Assembly: GCA_943912265.1 (NCBI GenBank)
Contig: CALTTS010000017.1
Location: forward strand, 10,384 to 74,383
Source: an uncultured Xanthomonas sp.
GTDB taxonomy: Bacteria; Pseudomonadota; Gammaproteobacteria; Xanthomonadales; Xanthomonadaceae
DNA: 64,000 bases
Reading direction: 5' to 3'
This document shows, piece by piece, positions 30,086 to 38,956 of this stretch. The translations under genes were made by a program, and so were the position numbers. The notes beneath the pieces were generated by a model that was given only the letters and a program-made list of their open reading frames with translations, was not told the origin of the DNA and ran no database searches. Numbering within the stretch: position 1 is the first letter of the stretch; each line of letters begins with the position of its first letter.

Positions 30086-32101
30086 TCAGGGCGCGAGGCG
30101 GGTTTCCGCGACGGTGCGCAGGCGCAGCACCGGCAGGCCGGATGCCGGATGCCGGCCTTCGCGCATGTCCAACCCGTCCAGCCCGGCACGCAAGGCATCC
30201 AGCGACGGATCGGCATCGCGCAGCGGGCTCCAGAAACCGATCAGGTTGGCGTGGCGCTGGTAACGCAGCGTCTGTGCGCTGCCCACCCACAGCGGCACGT
30301 TGCCGGGTTGCAGGCTGGCCGGGGCAGGCCACAGCCGCAACGCGTGGATTTCACCCGGGCGCGCGCCGGGGTGCAGCATCAGCAAGGACTCCACCCGCGT
30401 GTCCAGCGTGGCCGGCAGCACCGGCGTGTCGGCCGGTGGCGTGTCGAAATTGAGCACCGCCAGCGCCTGCTCCCAGCCGGCCTGCGGCTGGGTTTTCCAG
30501 CCGGCCGCCTGCAGGCGCGCCTGCAAGGGAGCGAGCGGCCCGGCCACCTGCACGTCCAGCGGCCAGCGTTGGGCGTCGTCGAACTCGTTGCGGCGCGCGG
30601 GCAGCGTGCGCCAAGCCTCGCCGTTCCACCAGTCGGCCGCGTCCAGCGAGGCGAGGGCAGGAGCGGCTGGCTCGAAGCGGGCCAGCTTGGCGTCGATGTT
30701 GCGCGGTGCATACCACAGCGCCGCCACCGCGAACACGCCGTAGAAGGTCCATGCCAGCGGCTTCATCCAGAACGGGCGGTTGCTGCGCCGGCGGTAGGCG
30801 ATGCCCAGCACCAGCAGCCAGACGATGCCGATCAGCATCCCGCCGACCACGTCGCTGAGCCAGTGCGCGCCCAGGTACAGTCGGGCGAAACCGACCGCGG
30901 CGGCCAGGGTGCCGGCCAGCAGGTACGGCCACACCCGGCGCCGGCCCGGCAGCTCGCGCGCGATCAGCATCGCGAAGAAGCCGAACTGGATGGTGATCAT
31001 CGTCACCGCGATCGACGGGAAGCCGAAGCCGCTGCTCGCCGCCGGCGGGCGCACCACCGTCACCGTCGCGCCGAGCAGCCGGGTCAGCGCCAGCCCGAAG
31101 GCCAGCGCCGCCAGCCAGTGCAGCACCGCCATCCAGCGCCGCCGCCACGCCAGCCAGCCCATGCCGGCCAGCATCGCCGGCACCAGCACCGGCCAGTCGC
31201 CCAGCGAAGCCAGCGCGGCCAGCGGACGGTCGGCCAGCGGGTTGCGCAGCGCCAGCATCGCGTCGTGCACGGCCAGGTCCAGGGTCAGCGGCTCGCCGTG
31301 GCCGACCACCACCACCACCATCGCGGTGGCGGCCCAGCCCACCGCCAGCAGGCAGATCGCCAGCAGCGCCAGCGGCACCGACTCGCGCCGGGCCGGGTCG
31401 AACGCGGCCATCGAGTAATGGCCCAGCACCGGGTGCCGCGCCGACCATGCCAGCATGCGCGCCAGCCATGCATCGGCCCGGCCGGCCGACCAGCGGTACA
31501 CGTACAGCACCAGCGTCCATGCGGCGGCCAGCACCAGCACCAGCAGCGTGCCGACCACGAACAGCCGCCCGGCCACCGCCGCCACCGCATCGTAGGCATG
31601 GCCGAGCACCCAGCCCGGCAGCAGGAACAGCAGCGCCCACGTCACCGCGGCGAAGGCACTGGGGGGCGCGTACTTGCGGAACGGCATGCGCGCGATGCCG
31701 GCGATGGCCGGCACGAACGGGCGGATCGCGCCGACGTAGCGCGCGATCAGGATGCTCTTGGCCGCGTTGCGCCGGAACAGGGTTTCGCCGCGTTCGAGCA
31801 GTTGCGGATAGCGGCTGAACGGCCAGATGCCGCGCAGCCGGTCGCCCCAGCGCCAGCCCACCCAGTAGCTGATCGCGTCGCCGGCGAAGGCGCCGACTGC
31901 GGCCGACGCCACCGCGTACGGGCCGGAGATCTCGCCCAGCCCGATCAGCACGCCTACCGCGAACAGCAGCGGCAGCGCCGGCACCAGCGCGCCGAGGATG
32001 ATCACCGCGTCGCAGAAGGCGATGGCGAAGATCGCCGCGCCGGCCAGCAACGGGTGGGCGCCGATCCACGCCAGCGTGTCGTTGATCCAGGTCGAATCCA
32101 T
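30086..32101 (-). CDS. LssY-like bifunctional DedA / PAP2-family membrane protein
   Basis: 671 aa. The N-terminal DedA (SNARE-associated) domain (~1-200) has GRRWGDRLRG-like and RYVGAIRPFVPAIAG motifs. A PAP2 phosphatase-like membrane domain (~215-440) is followed by an LssY C-terminal soluble domain. In the PAP2 part the third motif is intact (ARLYLGAHWLSDV), but the second reads FPSIAV at 361-366: the usual histidine of PSGH is Ala365. The lysine of KX6RP is also absent (RPP remains). Phosphatase activity is therefore doubtful. The ATG lacks a Shine-Dalgarno; TATACT (32108-32113) lies 6 bases upstream, so the mRNA may be leaderless. Confidence 0.9.
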   Translation of the reverse strand: MDSTWINDTLAWIGAHPLLAGAAIFAIAFCDAVIILGALVPALPLLFAVGVLIGLGEISGPYAVASAAVGAFAGDAISYWVGWRWGDRLRGIWPFSRYPQLLERGETLFRRNAAKSILIARYVGAIRPFVPAIAGIARMPFRKYAPPSAFAAVTWALLFLLPGWVLGHAYDAVAAVAGRLFVVGTLLVLVLAAAWTLVLYVYRWSAGRADAWLARMLAWSARHPVLGHYSMAAFDPARRESVPLALLAICLLAVGWAATAMVVVVVGHGEPLTLDLAVHDAMLALRNPLADRPLAALASLGDWPVLVPAMLAGMGWLAWRRRWMAVLHWLAALAFGLALTRLLGATVTVVRPPAASSGFGFPSIAVTMITIQFGFFAMLIARELPGRRRVWPYLLAGTLAAAVGFARLYLGAHWLSDVVGGMLIGIVWLLVLGIAYRRRSNRPFWMKPLAWTFYGVFAVAALWYAPRNIDAKLARFEPAAPALASLDAADWWNGEAWRTLPARRNEFDDAQRWPLDVQVAGPLAPLQARLQAAGWKTQPQAGWEQALAVLNFDTPPADTPVLPATLDTRVESLLMLHPGARPGEIHALRLWPAPASLQPGNVPLWVGSAQTLRYQRHANLIGFWSPLRDADPSLDALRAGLDGLDMREGRHPASGLPVLRLRTVAETRLAP

Positions 32102-32142
32102 CGGCGCAGTATAGGGAGCGGAATCTGACGCCCGGATGGCCG

Positions 32143-32856
32143 TCAGGCGGGCAGGCCGAGCAGCGCCGGCAGTTCGCGCATGGCGTGGAACAGGCGGGTC
32201 ACCCCGGCTTCGCGCAGCTGCCGCGCCGAGTCGTGGCCGGGGCCGCCGGGGCAGTAGCCGAACACGGTGGCGCCGGCGGCCAGCCCGGCCAGCGCGCCGG
32301 TGCGGGTGTCCTCGACCACCGCGCAGCGCGCGGCATCCACGCCGAGCGCGGCGGCGGCGGCCAGGTACACGTCCGGCGCCGGCTTGCCGCGCGGCATCTC
32401 GGTGCCGCTGAGCAGGCGCCCGCCGTCGAACCAGCGCGCCAGCCCGGCGCGGCCGAGCATGATGTCCAGCTTGCCGCGGTCCGAGCCGGACGCGCAGGCG
32501 ATGCGCCCGCCATAGCCGGCGAAGATGCGCGGCAGCACCTCGGGGATGCCGTCGATCGGCCCGACCCGGGCCGCCAGCGCGGCATCGCGGCGGCGGCGGA
32601 ATTCGGCCTGGAACGCGGGGAACGGCAGGCCGGTGCGGCGTTCGATCTCGGCCGCCTCGTCGCTCAGCTGGCGGCCGAGGAAGCGCGCCTCGCATTCGGC
32701 CGCCCCCATCGCCCAGCCGTGATCGGCGAAGGCCTGGCGCATCACCCCGAGCGTGATCGGCTCGGAATCCACCAGCACGCCGTCGCAATCGAACAGCACG
32801 CCGGCGAAGGGCAGGGACAGGGCGGAGGACGCGGGGGCGGCGGCAACGGAATCCAT
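32143..32856 (-). CDS. HAD-superfamily hydrolase (phosphoglycolate-phosphatase-like)
   Basis: 237 aa. Motif I is LFDCDGVLVDSEP (~22-34), motif II SGSD (~118), motif III GKPAPDVYL (~150), and VVEDTRTGALAGLAAGA carries motif IV. The cap is the small helical type between motifs I and II. Likely acts on a small phosphosugar or phosphoglycolate. The start at 32856 is chosen because similarity begins just after it. It lies 42 bases upstream of the DedA/PAP2 gene's divergent-free end, on the same strand as it. Confidence 0.85.
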   Translation of the reverse strand: MDSVAAAPASSALSLPFAGVLFDCDGVLVDSEPITLGVMRQAFADHGWAMGAAECEARFLGRQLSDEAAEIERRTGLPFPAFQAEFRRRRDAALAARVGPIDGIPEVLPRIFAGYGGRIACASGSDRGKLDIMLGRAGLARWFDGGRLLSGTEMPRGKPAPDVYLAAAAALGVDAARCAVVEDTRTGALAGLAAGATVFGYCPGGPGHDSARQLREAGVTRLFHAMRELPALLGLPA

Positions 32857-33048
32857 CGCCACAGGATAAGCCACGGCCGGGCGCGGGTGCCTGCGCGAGC
32901 CTGCCACGACCTGGCGCGCTTGCCCTCTGGCGCGCGTGCGGTGCGGGGCTGGCTTGCCGGTGAAAACGCCACGGAGCGCGGGCCGGCGGCGCGGGTGTCC
33001 CTGCACCTTGCGTCGCCGGCGTCCGGCCGCGTGCCGTGGGTGGCGCTC

Positions 33049-33078
33049 GCGACAGATCGCGGGTGCGTTACCTACAAT
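33049..33078 (+). promoter_or_regulatory. Promoter for the small kinase gene (leaderless)
   Basis: GCGACA (33049-33054), an 18-base spacer and TACAAT (33073-33078), which matches the -10 consensus at five of six positions. The ATG of the kinase is at 33084, where transcription would start, and no Shine-Dalgarno exists. Confidence 0.5.
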
Positions 33079-33083
33079 GCCGC

Positions 33084-33746
33084 ATGCCACACGCCCGCGA
33101 CCGCAGCGAAGTCCCGCTCAAGGCCGACAGCTTCGGCCGCATCCTGCTGGTGCGCGAAGGCGGGCGCAGCTTCGTGCGCCGCGATCTCGGCGCCACGCCG
33201 TGGTGGCTGCGGCTGCCGGCGTGGTGGCTGGCCCGGCACGAGGCGCGCGCGCTGGAACGGCTGGCCGGCCAGCCCGCGGTGCCGGCCCTGCTCGGCTGGG
33301 ACGGGCGCCGCCTGGACCGCAGCCATCTGGCCGGCGCGGCGATGTACCAGCGTCCGCCGCGCGGCGATGCCGCCTATTTCCGTGCCGCGCACCGGCTGCT
33401 GCGCCAGGTGCACCGGCGCGGCGTGGCCCACAACGACCTGGCCAAGGAAGCCAACTGGCTGGTGCTGGAGGACGGCGGCCCGGGCCTGATCGACTTCCAG
33501 CTCGCCGTGCTCGGCCGGCCGCGTTCGCGCTGGATGCGCCTGCTCGCGCGCGAGGACCTGCGCCACCTGCTCAAGCACAAGCGCACCTACTGTCCCGAGG
33601 CGCTGACGCCGGTCGAGCGGCGTCTGCTCAAGCGCACCTCGTGGTTCCGCGACCTGTGGTTCCGCACCGGCAAGCCGGTGTACCGCTTCGTCACCCGGCG
33701 CGTGCTGCACTGGGAGGACAACGAAGGCCGCGGCCCGCGGCCGTAG
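33084..33746 (+). CDS. Small serine/threonine or lipopolysaccharide-type kinase
   Basis: 220 aa, minimal kinase fold. The catalytic loop HNDLAKEANW has His116 and Asp118, and the metal-binding aspartate is in GLIDFQLA. This pattern occurs in RIO/WaaP-like kinases. The C-terminal ~70 residues are rich in Arg/Lys/Trp and may bind a membrane or nucleic acid. The substrate is not known. The first 16 codons of the longer frame (from 33036) are left out because the -10 box lies inside them. Confidence 0.8.
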   Translation: MPHARDRSEVPLKADSFGRILLVREGGRSFVRRDLGATPWWLRLPAWWLARHEARALERLAGQPAVPALLGWDGRRLDRSHLAGAAMYQRPPRGDAAYFRAAHRLLRQVHRRGVAHNDLAKEANWLVLEDGGPGLIDFQLAVLGRPRSRWMRLLAREDLRHLLKHKRTYCPEALTPVERRLLKRTSWFRDLWFRTGKPVYRFVTRRVLHWEDNEGRGPRP

Positions 33747-33888
33747 CCGTCGCGCCGCGGGCCGGCGAACCGGCCTTGGCCGGGATGCCGGCCGCCTTCG
33801 CGGCACGTTCGCCGCAGGCCGGCCTCCGCCGCGTGGCCCTGCAACATGGCCCCTACAATCGGCCTTTCCCTTCGGAAGGATGGACCGC

Positions 33889-34707
33889 ATGACCACGCTG
33901 GCCGGCAAGACCCTGTTCATCACCGGCGCCTCGCGCGGCATCGGCCTGGCCATCGCCCTGCGCGCGGCGCGCGACGGCGCCAACGTGGCCATCGCCGCCA
34001 AGTCCTCGGTGCCCAACCCGAAACTGCCGGGCACCATCCACAGCGCCGCCGAGGCGGTGGAGCAGGCCGGCGGCAGCGCGCTGGCGCTCAAGTGCGACAT
34101 CCGCGAGGAGGAGCAGGTGCAGGCCGCGGTGGCCGCCACGGTGGATGCCTTTGGCGGCATCGACATCCTGGTCAACAACGCCAGCGCGATCTGGCTGGCC
34201 GGTGTTCTGGACACGCCGATCAAGCGCTTTGATCTGATGCAGCAGGTCAACGCCCGCGGCAGCTTCCTGTGCGCGCAGGCCTGCCTGCCGCACCTGCTGG
34301 ATGCGGCCAACCCGCACATCCTCACGCTGTGCCCGCCGCCCTCGCTGGACCCGAAATGGTGGGGCCCGCACACCGGCTACACCCTGGCCAAGATGGGCAT
34401 GAGCTTCGTCACCCTCGGCCTGGCGGCCGAGTTCGGCCCGCGGGGCGTGGCGGTCAACGCGCTGTGGCCGCGCACGCTGATTTCCACCGACGCGATGAAC
34501 ATGATCCCCGGCGTGTCCGCCGCCAACGGCCGCCGCCCGGAGATCGTGGCCGACGCCGCGCATGCGGTGCTGGTCCGGCCGGCCGCCGGCTTCCACGGCC
34601 ACTTCCTGATCGACGACGAGGTATTGGCGCAGGCCGGCGTCACCGACCTGTCCGGCTATGCGGTGGACCCGTCGGCGCCGCTGCTGCCGGACTTGTTCCT
34701 CGATTGA
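33889..34707 (+). CDS. Short-chain dehydrogenase/reductase (HSDL2-like)
   Basis: 272 aa. Nucleotide motif TGASRGIGLA (~12-21), LVNNASAIW (~95), and the YTLAK catalytic Tyr/Lys pair (~160). The insertion AKSSVPNPKLPGTIHSA near residue 40 is typical of the hydroxysteroid-dehydrogenase-like 2 group, which is tied to fatty-acid or sterol-like substrates. The second ATG (33889) is preferred: GGAAGG is 9 bases upstream, against none for the first (33880). TACAAT at 33854-33859 is a plausible -10. Confidence 0.88.
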   Translation: MTTLAGKTLFITGASRGIGLAIALRAARDGANVAIAAKSSVPNPKLPGTIHSAAEAVEQAGGSALALKCDIREEEQVQAAVAATVDAFGGIDILVNNASAIWLAGVLDTPIKRFDLMQQVNARGSFLCAQACLPHLLDAANPHILTLCPPPSLDPKWWGPHTGYTLAKMGMSFVTLGLAAEFGPRGVAVNALWPRTLISTDAMNMIPGVSAANGRRPEIVADAAHAVLVRPAAGFHGHFLIDDEVLAQAGVTDLSGYAVDPSAPLLPDLFLD

Positions 34708-34868
34708 GGCGACGCGGTTGCGGGCACGGACCGGGACACGGCATTGCTTTCCCGTGCCTCGACCAATCCGGCCACAGCCGGTAAGGTGCCCGGCTGCTGC
34801 GGCTGCCTTGCCGGCGCCGCGTCCCGTTCCCCGCGTGCCGCCGGCGCGCCTTACCGGAGATCCTCGGC

Positions 34869-35291
34869 ATGAAATACCTCCACGCCATGCTCCGCGTCCG
34901 CGACCTGGACGCCACCGCGACGTTCTTCACCGAAGGCCTGGGCCTGCACCAGACCCGGCGCATCGACAACGAGGCCGGCAAGTTCTCGCTGGTGTATTTC
35001 GCCGCGCCGGCCAACCCCGAGGCCGAAGTCGAGCTGACCCTCAACTGGGGCTCGGACGAGGATTACGGCAGCGCCCGCAACTTCGGCCACCTGGCCTTCG
35101 AGACCGACGACATCTACGCCCTGTGCGCGCACCTGCAGGGCATGGGCATCACCATCAACCGCCCGCCGCGCGACGGCCGCATGGCCTTCGTGCGCAGCCC
35201 GGACCTGATCTCCATCGAGCTGCTGCAGAAGGGCGAAGCGCTGCCGCCGGCCGAACCGTGGGCGTCGATGCCCAATACCGGCACGTGGTGA
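34869..35291 (+). CDS. gloA: Lactoylglutathione lyase (glyoxalase I)
   Basis: 140 aa vicinal-oxygen-chelate protein detoxifying methylglyoxal with glutathione. The two beta-alpha-beta modules carry metal ligands His5 (KYLHAMLRV), a Glu in VELTLNW, His in GHLAF and Glu in SIELLQ. The length is that of the short Ni-type bacterial enzyme. GGAG stands 9 bases before the ATG. Confidence 0.92.
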   Translation: MKYLHAMLRVRDLDATATFFTEGLGLHQTRRIDNEAGKFSLVYFAAPANPEAEVELTLNWGSDEDYGSARNFGHLAFETDDIYALCAHLQGMGITINRPPRDGRMAFVRSPDLISIELLQKGEALPPAEPWASMPNTGTW

Positions 35292-35454
35292 GCGCCAGCG
35301 GCCAGGTCCGCGGCCCGCAGCGGCCGCCGGCGCCGCGCGGGCAGGGCCCGGCCGCCGCCGCATGGCCGTCGCGCTGCCGTGGCGGCGGCTCCGCCATCGG
35401 CCGATAATGGCGGGGCCGGCAGGTGCCGGCGCCTTGTCCGAGATGCCCCGTCCC

Positions 35455-36696
35455 ATGAACGTTTCCACGCCGTCCGCCGGCGCCGCCGCCGCGCTGGTCG
35501 CCACCGGCCAGCAGTACTACCTGCCCGTCTACCACCAGCGCGAGATGATCCTCGAGCGCGGCGCGGGTTCGCGCGTGTGGGACAGCACCGGGCGCGAGTA
35601 CGTGGATTTCGCCGCGGGCATCGCCGTGTGCGGGCTGGGCCATTGCCATCCGGCGCTGGTCGCGGCGCTGACCGAGCAGGCCGGCAAGCTGTGGCACACC
35701 AGCAACGTGTTCTACAGCGAACCGCCGATCCGGCTGGCCGAGGAGCTGGTGGAGGCCTCGCGCTTCGCCCGCCGCGTGTTCCTGTGCAATTCCGGCGCCG
35801 AGGCCAACGAGGCGGCGATCAAGCTGGTGCGCAAGTGGGCCAGTGCGCAGGGCCGCGCGCCGGAAAAGCGCGTGATCGTCACCTTCAAGGGCAGCTTCCA
35901 CGGCCGCACCGCCGCGGCGCTGGGCGCCACCGCCCAGCCCAAGTACCAGGCCGGCTACGAGCCGCTGCCGGGCGGCTTCCGCTACGTGGACTACAACGAT
36001 GCCGCGGCGCTGGAGCAGGCGATGGCCGGCGGCGACGTGGCCGCGGTGATGCTCGAACCGGTGCAGGGCGAGGGCGGGGTGACGCCGGCCGCGCCGGGCT
36101 TCCTCAAGCGCGTGCGCGAACTGTGCGATGCCCACGACGCGCTGCTGGTACTGGACGAGATCCAGGCCGGCATGGGCCGCACCGGCACCTTGTTCGCCTT
36201 CTGGCAGGACGAGGTGACGCCGGACATCGTGACCCTGGCCAAGGCGCTGGGCGGCGGCTTCCCGATCGGCGCGATGCTGGCCGGGCCGAAGGTGTCCGAG
36301 GTGATGCAGTACGGCGCCCACGGCACCACCTTCGGCGGCAACCCGCTGGCGGCGGCGGTGGCGCGGGTGTCGCTGCGGCTGCTGGCCTCGGACGAGGTGC
36401 AGGCCAACGTGCGGCGCCAGTCCGAGGCGCTGCGCGCCGGGCTGCAGGCCATCGACGGGAAGCTGCAGGTGTTCGCGCAGATCCGCGGCCGCGGCCTGAT
36501 GCTCGGCGCGGTGCTGCGCCCGGCGCTGGCCGGCCGGGCCGGCGAGGTGCTCGACGCCGCCGCCCACGAAGGCCTGCTGGTGCTGCAGGCCGGGCCGGAC
36601 GTGCTGCGCTTCGTGCCGGCCCTGACCATCGCCGACGCCGACGTGGCCGAGGGCCTGGCGCGGCTGGAGACGGCGCTGCGCGGCTGGGTAAAGTAA
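35455..36696 (+). CDS. argD: Acetylornithine-type aminotransferase
   Basis: 413 aa class-III PLP transaminase. FAAGIAVCGLGHCHP, FCNSGAEANEAAIKL, FHGRTAAALGAT and the PLP lysine in TLAKALGGGFPIGAM (~255) match ArgD/AstC. In arginine synthesis it forms N-acetylornithine; succinyl-ornithine or related substrates are the alternative, since no other arg genes are nearby. Start chosen at 35455; an ATG 12 bases earlier is equally possible. Confidence 0.88.
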   Translation: MNVSTPSAGAAAALVATGQQYYLPVYHQREMILERGAGSRVWDSTGREYVDFAAGIAVCGLGHCHPALVAALTEQAGKLWHTSNVFYSEPPIRLAEELVEASRFARRVFLCNSGAEANEAAIKLVRKWASAQGRAPEKRVIVTFKGSFHGRTAAALGATAQPKYQAGYEPLPGGFRYVDYNDAAALEQAMAGGDVAAVMLEPVQGEGGVTPAAPGFLKRVRELCDAHDALLVLDEIQAGMGRTGTLFAFWQDEVTPDIVTLAKALGGGFPIGAMLAGPKVSEVMQYGAHGTTFGGNPLAAAVARVSLRLLASDEVQANVRRQSEALRAGLQAIDGKLQVFAQIRGRGLMLGAVLRPALAGRAGEVLDAAAHEGLLVLQAGPDVLRFVPALTIADADVAEGLARLETALRGWVK

Positions 36697-36710
36697 CCGC
36701 GGCGCCGGCC

Positions 36711-36734
36711 GCTATCTCCTGACCGGGAGATAGC
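36711..36734 (+). promoter_or_regulatory. Hairpin that buries the ribosome-binding site of the FMN dehydrogenase gene
   Basis: GCTATCTCC (36711-36719) pairs perfectly with GGAGATAGC (36726-36734), loop TGACCG. The GGGAG Shine-Dalgarno (36725-36729) lies within the 3' arm, and the ATG is at 36737. Folding would hide the site. A translational switch or thermometer is possible, or coupling to argD 15 bases upstream could open it. Confidence 0.6.
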
Positions 36735-36736
36735 GC

Positions 36737-37894
36737 ATGGCGTTCGACAGCATCCTGCCGCCGATGAACGGGATACCGCCGCAGATCGCGGCGGTGTCCG
36801 ACTACGAGGCTTACGCGCGCGAGCGCATGAGTGCCTCGGCGTGGGCCTATTTCGTCGGCGGCGCGGCCGACGAAAACACCTTGCGCGAGAACGTGGCCGC
36901 CTTCGCGCGGTTGCGGCTGCGCAGCCGGGTGCTGGCCGACCTGTCCGGCGGCACCACCGCGCTGGATTTGTTCGGCAGCCGTTTCGAGCACCCCATCCTG
37001 CTGGCGCCGATCGGCTGGCAGGCGCTGGCCCACCCGGACGGCGAATGCGCCACCGTCCTCGGCGCCGGGGCGATGCGCGCCGGCATGGTGGTGAGCACGC
37101 TGTCCAGCACGCGGCTGGAGGACATCGCCGGGCAGGCCGCCGCGCCGCTGTGGTTCCAGCTCTACCTGCAGCGCGAGCGCGCGCTGACCCGCTCGCTGGT
37201 CGAGCGGGCGGAGGCGGCCGGCTACCGCGCGCTGGTGGTCACCGTCGATGCGCCGGTGACCGCGCCGCGCAACCGCGAGCAGCGGGCGCGCTTCGCGCTG
37301 CCGGTGGGCGTGGAATCGGCCAACCTGCCGGCCGCGCCAGGCGAGGCCGAACCGGTGGTCGCCGCCGACCGCAACCCGCTGTTCGGCACCGCCCGGGCCG
37401 AATTGGCGCCGACCTGGCGCGACATCGAATGGCTGCGTTCGGTCACCTCGCTGCCGCTGGTGGTGAAGGGCATCACCGGCGCCGCCGACGCCCGGCGCGC
37501 GCTGGATGCCGGCGCGGCCGGCATCGTCGTGTCCAACCACGGCGGGCGCGTGCTCGACACCCAGCCGGCCAGCATCGAACTGCTGCCCGACGTGGCCGCC
37601 ACCGTCGCCGGGCGGGTGCCGCTGCTGCTCGACGGCGGCATCCGCCGCGGCACCGACGTGCTCAAGGCGCTGGCGCTGGGCGCGGATGCGGTGCTGCTCG
37701 GCCGTCCCTACGTGCATGCGCTGGCGGTGGCCGGCTCGGTCGGCGTGGCCCACGTCATCCACCTGCTGCGGGTGGAACTGGAATCGGCGATGGCGATGAC
37801 CGGTTGCCGGCGCCTGTCCGAGATCGGCCCCGGCCTGATCCACGCGCCGGACCTGCAGCGGCTGGTCAACGGCGGCGGCGTGCCGGCGGCCTGA
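36737..37894 (+). CDS. FMN-dependent alpha-hydroxyacid dehydrogenase/oxidase (lactate-type)
   Basis: 385 aa TIM-barrel flavoprotein. AWAYFVGGAADE near the start, PIGWQALAHPDGE, FQLYLQRER, VVTVDAPV, and the active-site VSNHGGR (~258) with catalytic His and FMN-binding Arg. LLLDGGIRRGTDVLKALALGA closes the barrel. Likely substrates are L-lactate, glycolate or mandelate; the insertion for membrane binding is short, so a soluble oxidase is more likely. Confidence 0.88.
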   Translation: MAFDSILPPMNGIPPQIAAVSDYEAYARERMSASAWAYFVGGAADENTLRENVAAFARLRLRSRVLADLSGGTTALDLFGSRFEHPILLAPIGWQALAHPDGECATVLGAGAMRAGMVVSTLSSTRLEDIAGQAAAPLWFQLYLQRERALTRSLVERAEAAGYRALVVTVDAPVTAPRNREQRARFALPVGVESANLPAAPGEAEPVVAADRNPLFGTARAELAPTWRDIEWLRSVTSLPLVVKGITGAADARRALDAGAAGIVVSNHGGRVLDTQPASIELLPDVAATVAGRVPLLLDGGIRRGTDVLKALALGADAVLLGRPYVHALAVAGSVGVAHVIHLLRVELESAMAMTGCRRLSEIGPGLIHAPDLQRLVNGGGVPAA

Positions 37895-38135
37895 GGCCGC
37901 GCCGTCTTGCGGGCGCAGGCCCGGACGTCGGGGCCTGCGGGGCGCCGGGCCGCAGGGGCGGCGGCGAGGTCCGGCCCGAGGCAGTTTCGGCCCGGAAAGC
38001 TGCCGTCGTCGCGAATGGAGCCCCCGGCCGGCAGGGTCCGGTCGCTGCCTCCGCGGAGTCGCCACGCCATGCGTGCGGCCGTGCAGGGGCCGAGGGCGTC
38101 GTCGTCCCGGGAAGCGGGGCGGCAGCTTGGTGGCG

Positions 38136-38759
38136 TCATCGCACCGGCAGGCCGTGCCGCCGCAGCAGGCGGCGCAGGCTGCGCGCGTCGCGGACGGTAT
38201 CGGCCTGCAGGCCGCAGGCACGGGCGCCGCGCACGTTGACGAACAGGTCGTCGACGAACAGCGTGGCGGCCGGTTCGGCGCCGAGCCGTTCCAATGCGCG
38301 CCGGTATGCCTCGGCGGCCGGCTTGCGCTGGCCGAGCAGGCCGCTGGCCAGCACGCGGCCGTCCAGCAGCGGGAACAGCCCCGGCGCGGCGGCCCGGATC
38401 ACCGCTTCGATCAGGGAGCCGTTGTTGGTGAGGATCGCCACCCCGGCATGGCCGGCCAGCGCGCGGATCGCCTCCGCCACCGCCGGCCGCACCCGCGTGC
38501 CGGCCAGGCGCGCGGCGATCCAGGTCGAGGCGTCCACGTCCCCGCCCAGCGCCTGCCCCAGCCGCCGCAGGTAGTCGCCGGTGCCGAGTTCGCCGGCGTC
38601 GTAGGCCGCTTCCAGCCCGTCCTCGAACAGCGCCCGCCGTACCCGGCCGGGTTCGCAGCCACAGGCGGCGGCCAGCGCGGCGATGCGGCGCGGCCGCGCG
38701 TAGTCGGCGATCACGCCGTCGAAATCGAACAGCACCAGGTCAGGGCGGGTTGCGGGCAT
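38136..38759 (-). CDS. HAD-superfamily hydrolase
   Basis: 207 aa. Motif I LFDFDGVIADY (~9-19), motif II LTNNGS (~110), GQRKPAAEAY as motif III, and LFVDDLFVNV as motif IV. The small helical cap resembles the haloacid-dehalogenase/epoxide-hydrolase N-domain group. The substrate is unknown. The 241 bases before it (37895-38135) contain nothing recognisable. Confidence 0.8.
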   Translation of the reverse strand: MPATRPDLVLFDFDGVIADYARPRRIAALAAACGCEPGRVRRALFEDGLEAAYDAGELGTGDYLRRLGQALGGDVDASTWIAARLAGTRVRPAVAEAIRALAGHAGVAILTNNGSLIEAVIRAAAPGLFPLLDGRVLASGLLGQRKPAAEAYRRALERLGAEPAATLFVDDLFVNVRGARACGLQADTVRDARSLRRLLRRHGLPVR

Positions 38760-38803
38760 CGCGTTCGGGGCAGGGGCGGGTGGGCAGGGGGGCGGCCGGG
38801 CCG

Positions 38804-38828
38804 CCTACCCGTGGCGGTGGCCTACCCG
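38804..38828 (+). promoter_or_regulatory. CCTACCCG direct repeat upstream of the first TonB receptor
   Basis: CCTACCCG occurs at 38804-38811 and 38821-38828 (spacer 9), 129-153 bases before the receptor ATG. The same pair occurs before the second receptor at 47717. This is a candidate shared operator; see findings. Confidence 0.45.
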
Positions 38829-38956
38829 CCGCAGAGGGCGCGCGACGGGCGGGGAATGGTTAGGTTTTCGTTCACGCGGCGCGCATCCGGCATCCGTCGG
38901 GCAATACCGCTCGCCGCCCTCCCCCGCATGCAACACCAATCGTACGAGGTCATTCA

